Of a stretch of 64,000 nucleotides of DNA, positions 11,707-22,639 are shown piece by piece. Where the stretch lies: contig JAGEMR010000051.1 of NCBI GenBank assembly GCA_021030915.1, positions 1 through 64,000 of the forward strand. Reading direction: 5' to 3'. The translations under genes and the position numbers were made by a program. Positions within the stretch are counted from its first letter, which is position 1. The number at the start of each line of letters is the position of its first letter. The notes beneath the pieces were generated by a model, which was not told the origin of the DNA, made no database searches, and saw only the letters and a program-made list of their open reading frames with translations. Source of the stretch: Astrothelium macrocarpum. Lineage: Eukaryota; Ascomycota; Dothideomycetes; Trypetheliales; Trypetheliaceae.

Positions 11707-12981
11707 ATGCAACCCTTACCTCCCACAGTAGATTTTCAAAATCTACTGTCCCAAGACGATCAACGAGCCTCCCAAACTTTGCAACCGACTTTTCAGTCTC
11801 TCCAGCAGTTTCCACAGTCCCAACAACCCACCTCTACTGCTGAAGCCGGTCAACAACCTTCCGATAATAACAACACTATGGCAGCCGCCACAGTCAGCCT
11901 AATACCTTCTCTGCCTCAAGGGTCCCAGGACGACCAACGTCAAGATCTGCCTCGGCCGTACAAGTGTCCTCTCTGCGATAAGGCTTTTCACCGGCTGGAA
12001 CATCAGACAAGACATATCAGAACACATACTGGGGAAAAGCCCCATGCTTGCCAGTTTCCCGGCTGCACAAAACGTTTCAGCCGATCAGATGAACTTACTC
12101 GACATTCGAGGATACACAGTAATCCAAATTCAAGAAGAGGCAACAAGCAACATGCCGCTGCTGTTGCCGCCGCTGCTCAGGCAAATGTACTCGAAAGTCA
12201 AAATATGGCCCATATGATGCCGCCACCACGGGCAATATCGAAGTCTGCACCGAATTCGAATCTGGGCTCGCCCAACGTGTCGCCACCCAACTCTTTTATT
12301 CCGTACTCGAGTGCATCGAACAGCCCCAGCAGCAGTGGGATGAACATAAATTTATTAGCAACAGCAGCATCGCAAGTCGAGCGGGAGAATCAGTCTTCTC
12401 TACACCCACTGCCAAATAGAACGTCTCATCCATATTACTCTCCGCATCCTCCTCCACACAGCCGCAGCGTACCACTTCCATCCTTATCATACGCTATCCC
12501 GTCTCAGCCCATGTCTCGATCCCATTCACATGAAGATGACGATCAATATCAACATCGCATGACAAAGAGGTCACGGCCAACATCTCCAAACTCGACTGCG
12601 CCACCTTCGCCAAGTTTCTCTCACGATTCCATATCCCCCACACCGGATCACACGCCACTTGCTACGCCTTCTCATTCTCCTCGTCTTCGGCCACATCATC
12701 TTCCTGCGATTCACAATTTGACTCTGCAGCACGCTCCTGCTTTGGCACCTTTGGAACCTCAAGCGGATGTCCAGCAACCATATATTCCTCCGCAACACAG
12801 TGGACTCAGGATTGCGGATATTATGGCTACTACAGAAGGCGCTCAGCGAAAATTACCTGTACCTCAAGTACCCAGAGTCGCGTTACCAGATCTATTGAAC
12901 CCATCGCACAGCGGCTTCTCGTCTGGAAATTCTTCTACCGCTGGTTCGATTGCTGGCGGAGATCTCGCTGAGCGTCAATAG
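11707..12981 (+). CDS. creA: CreA/Mig1-type carbon catabolite repressor, C2H2 zinc-finger transcription factor
   Basis: Intronless, 424 residues, a usual length for CreA/CRE1 of filamentous fungi. Two tandem C2H2 fingers occupy about residues 87-137: C87-C90-H99-H103, the TGEKPHAC linker, then C115-C120-H133-H137. Their RLEHQTRH and RSDELTRH recognition helices are diagnostic of CreA/Mig1, which binds SYGGRG. The N-terminus has the family-like VDFQNLL start. After the fingers come the basic RRGNK segment, an alanine run, and a long Ser/Pro/His-rich region with SPxx motifs, consistent with phosphorylation and repression domains. A leucine/proline-containing RVALPDLLNP segment near residue 390 matches the conserved C-terminal region needed for repression. 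The role is glucose repression of genes for alternative carbon sources. Its upstream region carries a TATA box and candidate self-binding sites. Confidence 0.97.
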   Translation: MQPLPPTVDFQNLLSQDDQRASQTLQPTFQSLQQFPQSQQPTSTAEAGQQPSDNNNTMAAATVSLIPSLPQGSQDDQRQDLPRPYKCPLCDKAFHRLEHQTRHIRTHTGEKPHACQFPGCTKRFSRSDELTRHSRIHSNPNSRRGNKQHAAAVAAAAQANVLESQNMAHMMPPPRAISKSAPNSNLGSPNVSPPNSFIPYSSASNSPSSSGMNINLLATAASQVERENQSSLHPLPNRTSHPYYSPHPPPHSRSVPLPSLSYAIPSQPMSRSHSHEDDDQYQHRMTKRSRPTSPNSTAPPSPSFSHDSISPTPDHTPLATPSHSPRLRPHHLPAIHNLTLQHAPALAPLEPQADVQQPYIPPQHSGLRIADIMATTEGAQRKLPVPQVPRVALPDLLNPSHSGFSSGNSSTAGSIAGGDLAERQ

Positions 12982-15900
12982 CCACACATGGGTTTGTGAA
13001 TCACTACTGGAATTACCTATGACACATGAATATGGACGGAAGGAACGGTTAATTTAGCATCTTTCCTATCAGTCCCACTCGATACTCAACATTTGCTGGT
13101 CATGAATAGAACTACGGAGACGAATGAGCATTAACGAGAGCGATTTATTTGGTGGATGGACAGCATTTGCGATTGATTCTACAGCTTATAGACTTTACTC
13201 GTTCGATGTGATATCCTGCGGCCTGCGCGCCTGCTCTGTGTATTTTCCTCTCATCCAATTATCAACATGCAATTACAGATAATCCCCAAATGAATATATT
13301 TCTTTGCAACTCCGAGTGGTGTCTTGGCATGGCTTGACTCGTGCTGAAAATGGAGGTAAGCCTACGCCTGAGCATTCATCCAAAATGGGATTATGCTTTG
13401 CTGGACCGGAACCCAACAAGTGGCAATCTCCTTTGCGCTTGCCTCCAACATCGCCTTGTTCGGCAAATCAAAATCACATGCCGAGTGCAGAGATGCTCCC
13501 GTCATGATAAGAAAGAATATCACATGCGATTGTTGATGCTCAAGTTTGCCCAGCCAGCACGCAATCGTGTCAAAGAATTTTGTCTCATACCCCACAGAAT
13601 GTCGTTGGTTTAGATCAACCCCACACCTCTGCCCATCAACATCCCCAGATCTCTGCACCAAACTAGGAAATGTAAAGATGTGGAGGTAAGCCAGATTTAG
13701 CCTCACCAGTGATGGCGTCTAATCGGCTTGATGTCCATCAAAGCCTTCTCATGGTAACATGACACGCATGGTCCAGTGAGCAATTGTTGGGAAATATCGT
13801 TACAAATAGACAAATCGGAGAGCAATCCGTTGGAGAAAGATATCTGGTTGAGCACCACAACAAGGTGCCCCGCATTGCTACAGGCCTCATTGTTGGCAGA
13901 AAAAATGACACATCCAACTCAATATTCTTTGTTAGCATTACTCCGCAATGCAAAAGCATCCAAGAACCACTAGTCTAGCAATCTTCCATGATGCAAGCAA
14001 CCACCACACACGAATGCAATCTCCTTGGACGTTCATCTCCCCGCTTTGGGATGAGCCCCGCGTAAAATGTGGTTTCACTACTCCCATCACCCGCTCGCAG
14101 TCCTGTCGATGCACTTGTATACTCGACGCCCAAGTGCACCAGCTTGTGACTTCACTCAAGCAACCTTTTTCTCAACAAGCTCTGCGCCGTCGTCGAGCCG
14201 GCGACTCCGGCCAGGGTGGTGCAGTCAACCTGGGCATGCGACGAATATTGTATGGCGTCAGATCGTGCGTTCATAAAGCCGGACCTTGCAATACCAGTAT
14301 CTCTGTATGGTTCTCATCACCATGCAGGGGCATTCCGTGGACGTTTGAGCATGTGCTACCCCGGATCTACATTTCGCAAGATCACCCGGTATCGTCCCCG
14401 AATCTGGAAGGATAGGGAAAGCTTTAAGCAGTTCCGGATCTAATATCGGGTAGTGCAAGCTGAAGCCTTGGGTTTCGATATCACACCTGCATCCAAGTAG
14501 ATTTGGTCGTCTGTCGGTGTAGAAGTGATGACTCAATTCGCCATCTCTGCCTAGGACCAAGAAAATTCTGATTGCTCTAACATAGCCACTGCGGGCATCA
14601 TCCTAAAACCGGGTAGTGTCAGAGAGCAAGTCCAATCGACTATGAGAATGCAAGGATAGCAGGTTGAGCGAGCAATGTCAACTTTCTTCCCTGCAGACCG
14701 CCAAACGCCGGAAGATCAACCACAGATGGTCGCTAAGGCAGAGATATACGGCGTCACCGCTTCATGCATCATTGTGTGGAGGTGAGAAAAACCTGTGAGC
14801 GGTGATGTGAGACATCAGTACCCCATACCGACCAGTCTGCACTTAACCTGCACCCCACATTTGTGTGGCTTGGGAAGTAGGCAAGCCTCCCACCAGGCTA
14901 CCTTATCAAGAGTTGCCATTACAGATAAACCAGATGTGGGCGTTGGTCTAGAACCTTTTCCACGGAACACCAACCAGATCGTTATCTTTTCATCGACTTA
15001 CTCCGTCTGCGCATATCACTAATATCGGCAATGTAGGCAAATCCTTTCACTGCGGTGAATTATGAACTAGTGGTTTCTGCCGTGTGGTATCCAACATGGA
15101 TGTGAAAAAGAGCTGATAAGGATGCTACTTCTAAGGGGCACGCGACTGACGGCCCGACCATCATGCTAATTTAAAAGTCGTCGTTGCCCAAAGATGATGA
15201 CGAAATCAGGACATCTCAGATCAATTACCGTATAGACGCTATTTTTAGTACGGATGACCAATGGAAGTTGGACAGATTATCATCGACGTACTTTCAGGAT
15301 ACCTACAGTCTGAAAGTCTTACCAAATTACAAACATGCAGGCAGAAAGCTTCGTGCGGCTCAACCGTTGCAATCAAAGCAGTATGCATGTAGCAAGTGCA
15401 TCCGGTGTCAAATGCAAGGCCAATCTGCACATGCCTTAATGGATAAATCGACCCGTCCGAAGAGGATATTATCCATCACCAGTTTCGACCAATGCGAAAT
15501 CCGGAAGCATGAATTGCGACGGAGGAAGCTTGACGCCTCCACGGAGCGACCGCATTCCCAAATCCAATCGTCCGTGAATGGTCATTCAGGAGTGGTTCTC
15601 GAAGCAATCATTCCGCATCGTGCCCTCCTTATTGCCTGAATCCCACACGGTTTGACCAGCTCTAGCGAATTCTTCCAACACAATCACTACCATAATGGCG
15701 TGATTCGATGAAAGGGCGACTCGGAGTCAGCGAACGTCTCGCACACACGCCCTGTAATAAGTTAGTCATCGGAGTGACTCTCCCTCGTTATCACTCCTGA
15801 AAAGAGATCACCTGGATAATATTCTGCTCATGGTGCTACACCACTTCCCCTCACCATGACCTCCCTGAAATGTATCACACACACCGGAGCAAGCCCCATT

Positions 15901-18206
15901 TCATCTTCCCCCGCGGGATTGCCATCTCCCCAACTAAATAACCATCCATCAATGCGGGGTTCTCCACACACACAGCCCAGCCAAGACGCCCTTTTTCCCC
16001 CCCTTTTAGCAGCCACCCCGCAACCCCCACGCTATCCCGGCCGGCCCGGTGGCCTGGGAAAAGAAACGTTCCTTCAGTCATGCATCCCACCCCCCCATCG
16101 CCCCGTCTTCCTCGCTCCAACCTTAAACTTTGGTAGCTGGCCTTGCCCCCTCCCCACGGCCTCGGAATGCCGCTACCACTGCGACGACCAGGGTCGGCAT
16201 CCTCCGGGTCCTGTCTCCCGCAGGGCCCGCACTGGGGGTGGTCTTTTTTTTTTTTGCAAATGGATTGAATTTGCAGCAGTCAGCAGCGGTGAGCAGTCGA
16301 CCGGAGCTGGCCGGGGGTAAGAAAGTCGGGGGGTGCGGAAGGGGCTGTGCGGGACAACGTGTTTGCCTGCTTTTTTTTTTTTCCCCGAGGGTTTTTTTTG
16401 TTGAGGAAAGACCGGATGGGAAAAAGGGCGGTGGTGGTGGGGAGAAGAGAGACCGGGGATCAAATTGAGCCCTGATACGTCATGTAGCTTACGAGCTGAA
16501 AAAGGGAGGGTTTTCAGGGGGAGCTGGCCGGTCGGCGAAGGGGAAAAAAGTGGGTTTGGAGAGAGTGTGTATGGGAGAGATCCCGGATTTAGAGGGCTCC
16601 GGGGAAGAGGCGGCTGGATTGCCGGAGTGGCTTCGCAAAGAACTACATCGCTACGGGGGTACGTACCTTGCTCCTTATCTAGGAGTGTTCGGAGATTAGA
16701 TGGTCTGCTTTGGGCAATGGATGGAAGGGCTAGGTGAAGCCATTTATTGACGAAGATAATAGGGTACACGTGGGATTGATATTCTAAGTACCGATGAGAT
16801 CGTGACGGCGGCTGATCGCGAGATGCAAGTACTGAGTCAGGAAGTTTATCTTGATAACAGGACATTATAATTTCTCAGGGATTCCGAATTTGTCAATTCT
16901 CCTAATCAGGCCAGTCCACGAATCCGAAAATAGAACAAAACCGAAGGAAAAGACCAAGACTTTTCAGTCTTCTATACGTCTGGCTTTGGTCAGATCTCGT
17001 AGAATGATTTCAATTGCCGATAAAGTTCCGAGGTTCAAGAAACTAGTGATTGAATTGCAGCTAATTATTAAACACTCTGACAGTAAACAGGCTACCGGGA
17101 TCGTCCGAAAGTGGATTCTTTCGTATCGTCAATCCAGACTTCCAGCAATTCCCCAGAAGAACCGTTCCAGCAATCCTTACAATCTATACTGAATATATTG
17201 GCTCACTACCTTGGTGATAAGTTCCGGAGACGTCCAATACATTTGTAGCATCTAATTAAGGACACATAACCAAATGTCAGGAATGCTCTTTGCAATCTTA
17301 TCGCCCATTGAGACTGGCTAGAGGCACTTTTAGAAATATTGGCAGTCTTCAAAAACAGCTTGAACGCTGCCGTATGGAAACGCCAGAGTAAAAACTCTAT
17401 GGATTCCAGCTTCGTATCTCCCCTTGCCAAGCACTGACCAACTTGCCCTCTGCAGACTATGAGATGCTTTGCTAATGATACCGCGATAGGCTAGAGGACG
17501 TTAATGCTTTCGTTAAGGTAACTGCAAGACAGAGTCATGACGGTCGCCATAAGCCCATGATATTTCCAGAAGGTAATCGCGGACACGTTCGGATGTATCA
17601 TGGGCTTCAAGATTCAGGGATATTTCAGGGAAGGACCTGCTTATTCTTGCATTCTACGGCGACATTTCTCATTGCATCCGGTGGTGATACCGCCCATTGA
17701 GATAGAGAAAGGCCACTATAAGCGTTTCTGTGGACGCTTCAGGTTTTGTAGATCTTCAGTAAGGTTAGCCAATAGATGATTTCTTGCATTTTGTCTGGAT
17801 GAAGGACTTGACGGAAGTGGTTTACGTTCACATTCAGATGGCAGGATTGTGTACCATTCGAGCCCCGGATCGTATTGGAGTACTACCGTTGACTTGGTTT
17901 AGCGGCATAGCTTCGTCTTTGATGAATTCTGGTTGAACACAGCGCCTATTTCTTGAATTATGGAACCTCGACACTCAGAATGGCATCAATGGAGCTGCCT
18001 CAAACTAATAGAGTAAGGTGTCTGAGGAAATGAATGAGTCATAAGATGGATTGTTGATAATACTTGATGGAATCCAAGACTTTCTGGCTTTCATGGCAGC
18101 AATTCATTAATTGAGGTTGCTGCAGGCCAAGAGATACCCAGCCATAACTTTCAACCCGTGTATTTTTCTGCTTTTATGCAAGAATTATTTTTTTGTTGGT
18201 TAGAGC
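12982..18206. other. Long gene-free stretch with homopolymer-rich GC segment
   Basis: About 5.2 kb without a convincing gene. The first few hundred bases should be the creA 3' UTR. Around 15850-16600 the + strand is strongly pyrimidine-rich (C/T runs) and then purine-rich, with T runs at about 16243-16256 and 16371-16383. This keeps long frames open by composition but encodes only Pro/Ser-rich nonsense. Frames at 13948-14415 and 15184-15639 (about 150 codons) show no recognisable domain and no splice partners. Confidence 0.4.
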
Positions 18207-18338
18207 TTACATTGAGATGCACCTCATCTCAGTACTGTCCTTAGAATCCTCGTCAAAAGTGTATTCAGAGTCTTCTTTGGAATCGTCTTTGGCGTCACCT
18301 CCAGATTCGTCTGGAGAGCCGTCTGTATTGTTGTTCAT
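18207..18338 (-). other. Coding-like acidic tail sequence downstream of the F-box gene
   Basis: A 43-residue frame from an ATG at 18338, very rich in Asp, Ser, Glu and Lys (GGDAKDDSKEDSEYTFDEDS pattern), ends in TAA. It lies just past the F-box stop on the same strand. It reads like the acidic C-terminal tail of a real protein, but no in-phase GT-AG intron joining it to the F-box frame could be found. It may be an alternative last exon, a remnant, or chance. Confidence 0.25.
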
Positions 18339-18384
18339 CAGCACCTTGTACTTTCTCATCCATCCCTATCGCCATCCATCACTT

Positions 18385-19572
18385 CTACAGCCGATCCAAC
18401 AACCTCTCAAGCCTCTTCTCATGTCTCAACAACCTCTTAATCTTCTCCGAACTCTCCGGGCACTCCTCCAGCACATGCCTCACCAACCCCTCCCTCGTAA
18501 ACCTTCTCCTCCAGCTCTGCCGCCCCAACGACATATCCCTACACGCCTTGCACGCCCACCCCCTCACCACGCTCACCTTACTCCCCTGCCGATCCAACCA
18601 CGGCGCAGCTACCGTCGCCATGAACCGGTACGGCTCCGGCATCCCTATCACCGGCACCGCTTCGAACTGTTCCATACGGCGCTTGCTCGTCAGTAAAAAC
18701 AATTTTTGCCATAGACTCGCACGCCCCTCCTGCCGCTCCCGCTCGCGTCGGCTGTTCGCGTCCCGCGCCGCCCTCGCCTTGCGCTCTTTCACTTGTTGTG
18801 CCTGTAACGCTGCCTGAACCACCGCTGCTGGCAGCTTGCGCTCGTCCGCTTGTTGTGCTGCTACCGCTGTCCGCGCGGCCGCCTCTTCGACGAGGACGAG
18901 CGGCTCGGACAGCTTGCGGGCTGTCGGACCGTAAGCGCCGGGGAGCGCAGTGAGCGTGGTGGTGGGGATGGGAAGCGGGGGGTGGATATTGGGGGCGAAT
19001 TCGCGCTGGGCGCGGACGAGTGGGATCGGGTTGAATTGCGGTAGTGGTGGTGATGATGATGAGCTGATGTTGCTCGAGTCCGGCGCTGATTGCGATACGC
19101 AGCGGTAGCAAATGCGAGTGCAGGTGAGGAGATACAGCAACGGGCCGAAGTCTCCGCAGATGGCGCAATGGGGAGATGAGAGGGTGGCGTGGAGAGTGAG
19201 GAGCGAGGCGGAAGAGCAGTGGAGGCGGGTGGCGAGCATGGCGAGGAGGACATCCGGGGCGTCATTGATGAGTTCATAGAAGACGGGAAGGCTGTGGACG
19301 GTGATGAGAGCGGTGTGGTTGACGAGGCGGAAGTCATATACGGTGTTGAAGTCGAGTTCTGAGAGGGTTTTGTGGAGAATTTCGAGGGGGAGTTTGCTGA
19401 GTATGCCAAGATCGCAGCCAGAATTGCTAGAGACGGGAGGATCGCTGCATAATCGCCTGAGGTATCGGTCGCGGACGTTGTTGAGATCAATTGTTGTTGC
19501 AGGAAGCTCTCTGAATTCGGCGACTTCACCGAAGAATCTAACAATAGTGTCGTGGTAATACGAAGATTCCAT
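18385..19572 (-). CDS. F-box domain protein
   Basis: Single exon, 395 residues. An F-box-like segment spans about residues 57-100 (LSKLPLEILHKTLSELDF, then a DFRLVN motif and hydrophobic helices), the usual SKP1-binding site of SCF ubiquitin ligase substrate receptors. It is followed by a CxxC...CxxC group (HCAICGDF ... RICYRC, about residues 136-158) that could bind one zinc; many fungal F-box proteins have this. The C-terminal third is Ala/Arg/Glu-rich and probably helical, with a second cysteine group (WACKAC) and the DxxxRRxFxREGLVRHVLEEC region. Substrate unknown. The 3' half uses markedly more C- and G-ending codons than the 5' half. F-box assignment is by pattern, not search. Confidence 0.8.
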   Translation of the reverse strand: MESSYYHDTIVRFFGEVAEFRELPATTIDLNNVRDRYLRRLCSDPPVSSNSGCDLGILSKLPLEILHKTLSELDFNTVYDFRLVNHTALITVHSLPVFYELINDAPDVLLAMLATRLHCSSASLLTLHATLSSPHCAICGDFGPLLYLLTCTRICYRCVSQSAPDSSNISSSSSPPLPQFNPIPLVRAQREFAPNIHPPLPIPTTTLTALPGAYGPTARKLSEPLVLVEEAAARTAVAAQQADERKLPAAVVQAALQAQQVKERKARAARDANSRRERERQEGRASLWQKLFLLTSKRRMEQFEAVPVIGMPEPYRFMATVAAPWLDRQGSKVSVVRGWACKACRDMSLGRQSWRRRFTREGLVRHVLEECPESSEKIKRLLRHEKRLERLLDRL

Positions 19573-20026
19573 TTTGGGTGATGATCCTGCTTGATGGACA
19601 AACTGATGAGAGGCAAGTTGATGAGGTTAGCTTGTTGAACGCTTGGAGCTTCGTGCGATTAGTTCATCTTGTGGTACACTAAATTCAAAACAAGGGCAAC
19701 ACCCCTTTGTGAATGTTGAGGTGTGAGATAGAAAAGAAAGTGCGCCATGTGCTTCCTTTGTGGTGATATTAATGCGGGTAATGTCACGAGATTTGGGCAG
19801 GCACGGTAATCACATTCCTACTCTGGGTATCGCTTTTGCATTCGACCTCGTTTAAGCGCGACTGCATCGCGTTCATCTCTGCTGTGGCTACTTACTGTAC
19901 ATGGCCATGAGAAAGCTTTGCTATCCCAAGCCAAAGGGTATTCTCGCAAACCCCATATCGTAAAAGCCAGCCAGATGATTTCCATAAGACCTCCACCTCA
20001 CTCCCACGTGAACTACGATATTAGTA
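19573..20026. other. Intergenic, F-box gene promoter and NOT2 3' end
   Basis: 454 bp between two genes in the same (-) orientation. It should contain the NOT2 3' UTR and the F-box gene promoter; no distinct element stands out. Confidence 0.4.
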
Positions 20027-22099
20027 TCATCTGAATGATAGACCAGGCTGTCGAACTGCCGAATTCTGGTTGCCCATATGCCGTTCGTCCAAGTCATTGA
20101 AATCGAGCACAAACTCTCGCTGAATTGCATGTGAGCAAGTCAAGTTTTCCACAATGGATCAGGAATGAATGATAGCCACTCACCCTCTCTCTCCTCCAAT
20201 TTGTTGTCTCGAAAAAGAGATACCACCCCTTCTCCACGTTTGGCGCCAAATGAATAGGCGCTCCAAACGTCAAATCCTTCATCATCCACTGTTGAAGTTT
20301 CTTGTGCCAACGCCAATCACGGTTGTATCTATGACGATATTAGTAGACATAACACGAGGACCATCCATCTTGCGGAGGCGTACAATTCGGCAGCCGCGTT
20401 CTCCTGGAGTATATCGCGCGGATATTGGTAGAAGATTGCTATCAAGGTCTCATCTGAGAAACTCGGGATCCTCGAGTGCAGCGGTTGCACATTGTGGACG
20501 TGATACGCTTGCGGAGTAGCGTATTCGGGCACGGCAGGGCGCTCTGACGGATTTGTAAATGGCCCGCCAAAGGTCGGATAGATAGGGTCAGGGGAGTTCA
20601 GGTCAATGCCCAGCGTTGTAAGGTCGTGGCCGAGAGCGAGCGGACTATGATCAGGATGATGTTGATTGATGCGAGCGAAGAGCCCCTCTAATCCATACTG
20701 CTCAAGCTCCGTCATTTCGGATATCCGCTTCTTCCCCAGTTGATGCATCGTGTTTGACGAATTCGTAATCTGATTTCCCAAATTTTGATCGGCCTGTTGT
20801 AATTGATTCTGAGGTGGCCCTATTGGTGGCTGTTGCGAATCTTGCAATGCACTTGCCTGAAATGGAGGGGGCCCCGACGTGGACCCTGGAAAGGACGAGT
20901 GAGAGTCTTGGGCTTCGGCGTTCTGATCAACATCATGAAATGGAGTTCGATTGATCGCTGAGCTTTCAAACGGTGATCTTGACGAGCCGGGGATTTGAGG
21001 CGGAGACATCAAGCCACTACTCCTAGCACCAAGGCCTTCAAGTGTATGACCGTCAAGCCCATTTCTCTCAACCAGATCCACGCCGCTAAGGCCATTTGAA
21101 CGCCCCAAAGCCGAGCCTCTGTCTTGTCCTGTATCACTGGTGCCATGTTGACCGAGTGGAGGGAAATCTTCGGAATTGCCAGGCTGTGGTTGAGGAGCTC
21201 CTGACAAGTGCCCAAAGTTGGATTGACCTCCAAAATGAAAGCTTTCCCCGCTGGCGGCTCCAAACGGCGTTGGCGCTGGGATTTCAGCAGATTGTTGCCC
21301 TTGCTGCGTTAATTGCGGTTGTCGTTGTCCAGACGTTCCTTGTGTCCCATTACCTTGTGACGAAAGTCCCTGTGAGGGTCCTTGCTGGTCTCTGGGAAAT
21401 CTATTCCAGATACCGGCACCTGGCGGTGGCTGCACTTGGCGTCTCTCGCCATCAAGCGTTGGGAATTCCCTGTTAGGTGTACGCTCTTCTGTCAGCTTTA
21501 CAAGGCTGAACACTGCGGCAAAAGGCTACAATGCTAGCAGCACGCTACGATGGAAGAACTCACGCTGTCTGGAAAGAAGACCTTGATTGTGTTGCACTGA
21601 GCGTTTGCGCTAGGCTTGAAAGCGTCGGATTGTTCATTCGAGCCTGGGGGTTTGACATTGGTGCACCTCCTATACCATTGTTAAAGCTTCCCCACCCTGA
21701 CGCATTGCCTATGAATCCTCCCTTAGCCGAAGCCCTTACAACTCAGGTGATGTAGAGTTCTCTGCGCACCTGGTTTTCCATTCTGTACTCGTCCGGAACC
21801 TAGAGGCGCGTTTCGAGCGGTAGCGGATGGGGGACCAGTTTGAAACATATTGCCTGGCGGTATTCGAAGAGATTGGGGTCCCGAGCCTATTCAATATGAC
21901 GACCTGGTAAGTCTAAGTCGCAGACGTCGGGGAAGGGAAAAATGCGAGCATGGATGCAAGGCAAAAAGAAGCAATCAAGATTATTCACATCTGAAGCTTC
22001 ACCAAATCCGTGACATTCTGGGAGCTTCGATAGCATGGTACAAAGCGCAAGGGAGCAATTAGACCGAGCACATGAAAGATACTGACCTGGCCGATTCAT
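20027..22099 (-). CDS. NOT2: NOT2 (CNOT2/Cdc36 family) subunit of the CCR4-NOT complex
   Basis: Six exons fit in phase: 22099-22087, 21886-21789, 21721-21564, 21505-20384, 20328-20184 and 20119-20027, giving about 542 residues. Exon 1 encodes only MNRPG and is followed by a 200-bp intron; the exon 2/3 boundary is the least certain. The N-terminus is Gln/Pro/Gly/Asn-rich and disordered. The C-terminal NOT-box is clear: YGLEGLFARI, ALGHDLTTLGIDLNSPDPIYPTFGGP, PSFSDETLIAIFYQYPRDILQENAAAELYNRDWRWHK (the 55-bp intron interrupts this at Leu-Tyr), then WYLFFETTNWRRERREFVLDFNDLDERH. CCR4-NOT deadenylates mRNA and modulates transcription; NOT2 binds NOT3/5 and NOT1 through this domain. It is divergent from MRPL4, with a MITE-like element in the shared promoter. 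Confidence 0.93.
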
Positions 22100-22639
22100 G
22101 GCGTCGCAGAAACCTCGTGAGAAAGAGAAGCGCAAGTGGGACGATGTTTTGTGTAAACAACTGCTCATGAGCACGTAACAGTCGTCAAGGTACAGCTCGA
22201 TCATCAGCCACACGCGGCTTGTACATAGGGCTGACGCGCAGAACCCTTACCTTGATCTTGTACCTTTCTCTCCGTGAGACCAATTCCGTTCCGAAATTGA
22301 CACACGGGCCACCACTACTAAGTTAGCACTTTCTGAAGCTACAATTCGCTTTTATCTCATTTGAGTTCGGCTCTTTTTTTTCTACTGCTGATAAATTGAT
22401 AATAGCTTATTTAGCTATCAGTTTTACGGATTTATAGAGGCGTTTATAACAACAATTGTGCTTCAGAAGGTGCTGGCTTGGTGTTGATGGCCCGTGTGTC
22501 AATATCGGCCCGGAATTCGTCTCACGGAGAGCCTTTTTATATCTCGTCCGCACCACCTGTTCCATCTGGTCTACCTTCCTTTCGCCAATCCATACTTTCT
22601 AATAAGGATACCTTCTATGCGCCCGAGTAGCTGGGCATC
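22100..22639. promoter_or_regulatory. Divergent promoter region of NOT2 and MRPL4
   Basis: 540 bp separate the two start codons, about half of it taken up by the MITE-like element at 22268-22531. Without the insertion and its duplication the start codons would be only about 270 bp apart. An ATG at 22617 opens a 12-codon frame that runs through the MRPL4 start in another frame. Confidence 0.55.
22263..22536. mobile_element. MITE-like element with ~85-bp terminal inverted repeats and 5-bp target duplication
   Basis: The element is 22268-22531 (264 bp). Its two ends are inverted copies of each other: the first 44 bases (CTCTCCGTGAGAC... to ...CACACGGGCCA) match the reverse complement of 22488-22531 with four mismatches. 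Similarity continues inward through TTCTGAAGC/ACAATT to about 85 bp per arm. It is flanked on both sides by CCTTT (22263-22267 and 22532-22536), a perfect 5-bp direct repeat consistent with a target-site duplication. The AT-rich centre holds a small hairpin (ATAGCT...AGCTAT). There is no open frame, so it is non-autonomous. It lies in the NOT2/MRPL4 divergent promoter. The superfamily cannot be assigned from one copy. Confidence 0.85.

Noticed and set aside
13948..15639. Frames of about 150 codons at 13948-14415 and 15184-15639
   Set aside because: No domains, multiple overlapping alternatives, no plausible exon joins; treated as intergenic.
16173..16865. 230-codon minus-strand open frame
   Set aside because: It owes its length to C/T- and G/A-rich homopolymer DNA; the translation is Ser/Pro/His-rich with no domain, and the opposite strand is equally open.
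18861..19616. 251-codon minus-strand frame overlapping the F-box gene
   Set aside because: Ser/Thr/Pro-rich shadow of the F-box coding sequence in another frame.
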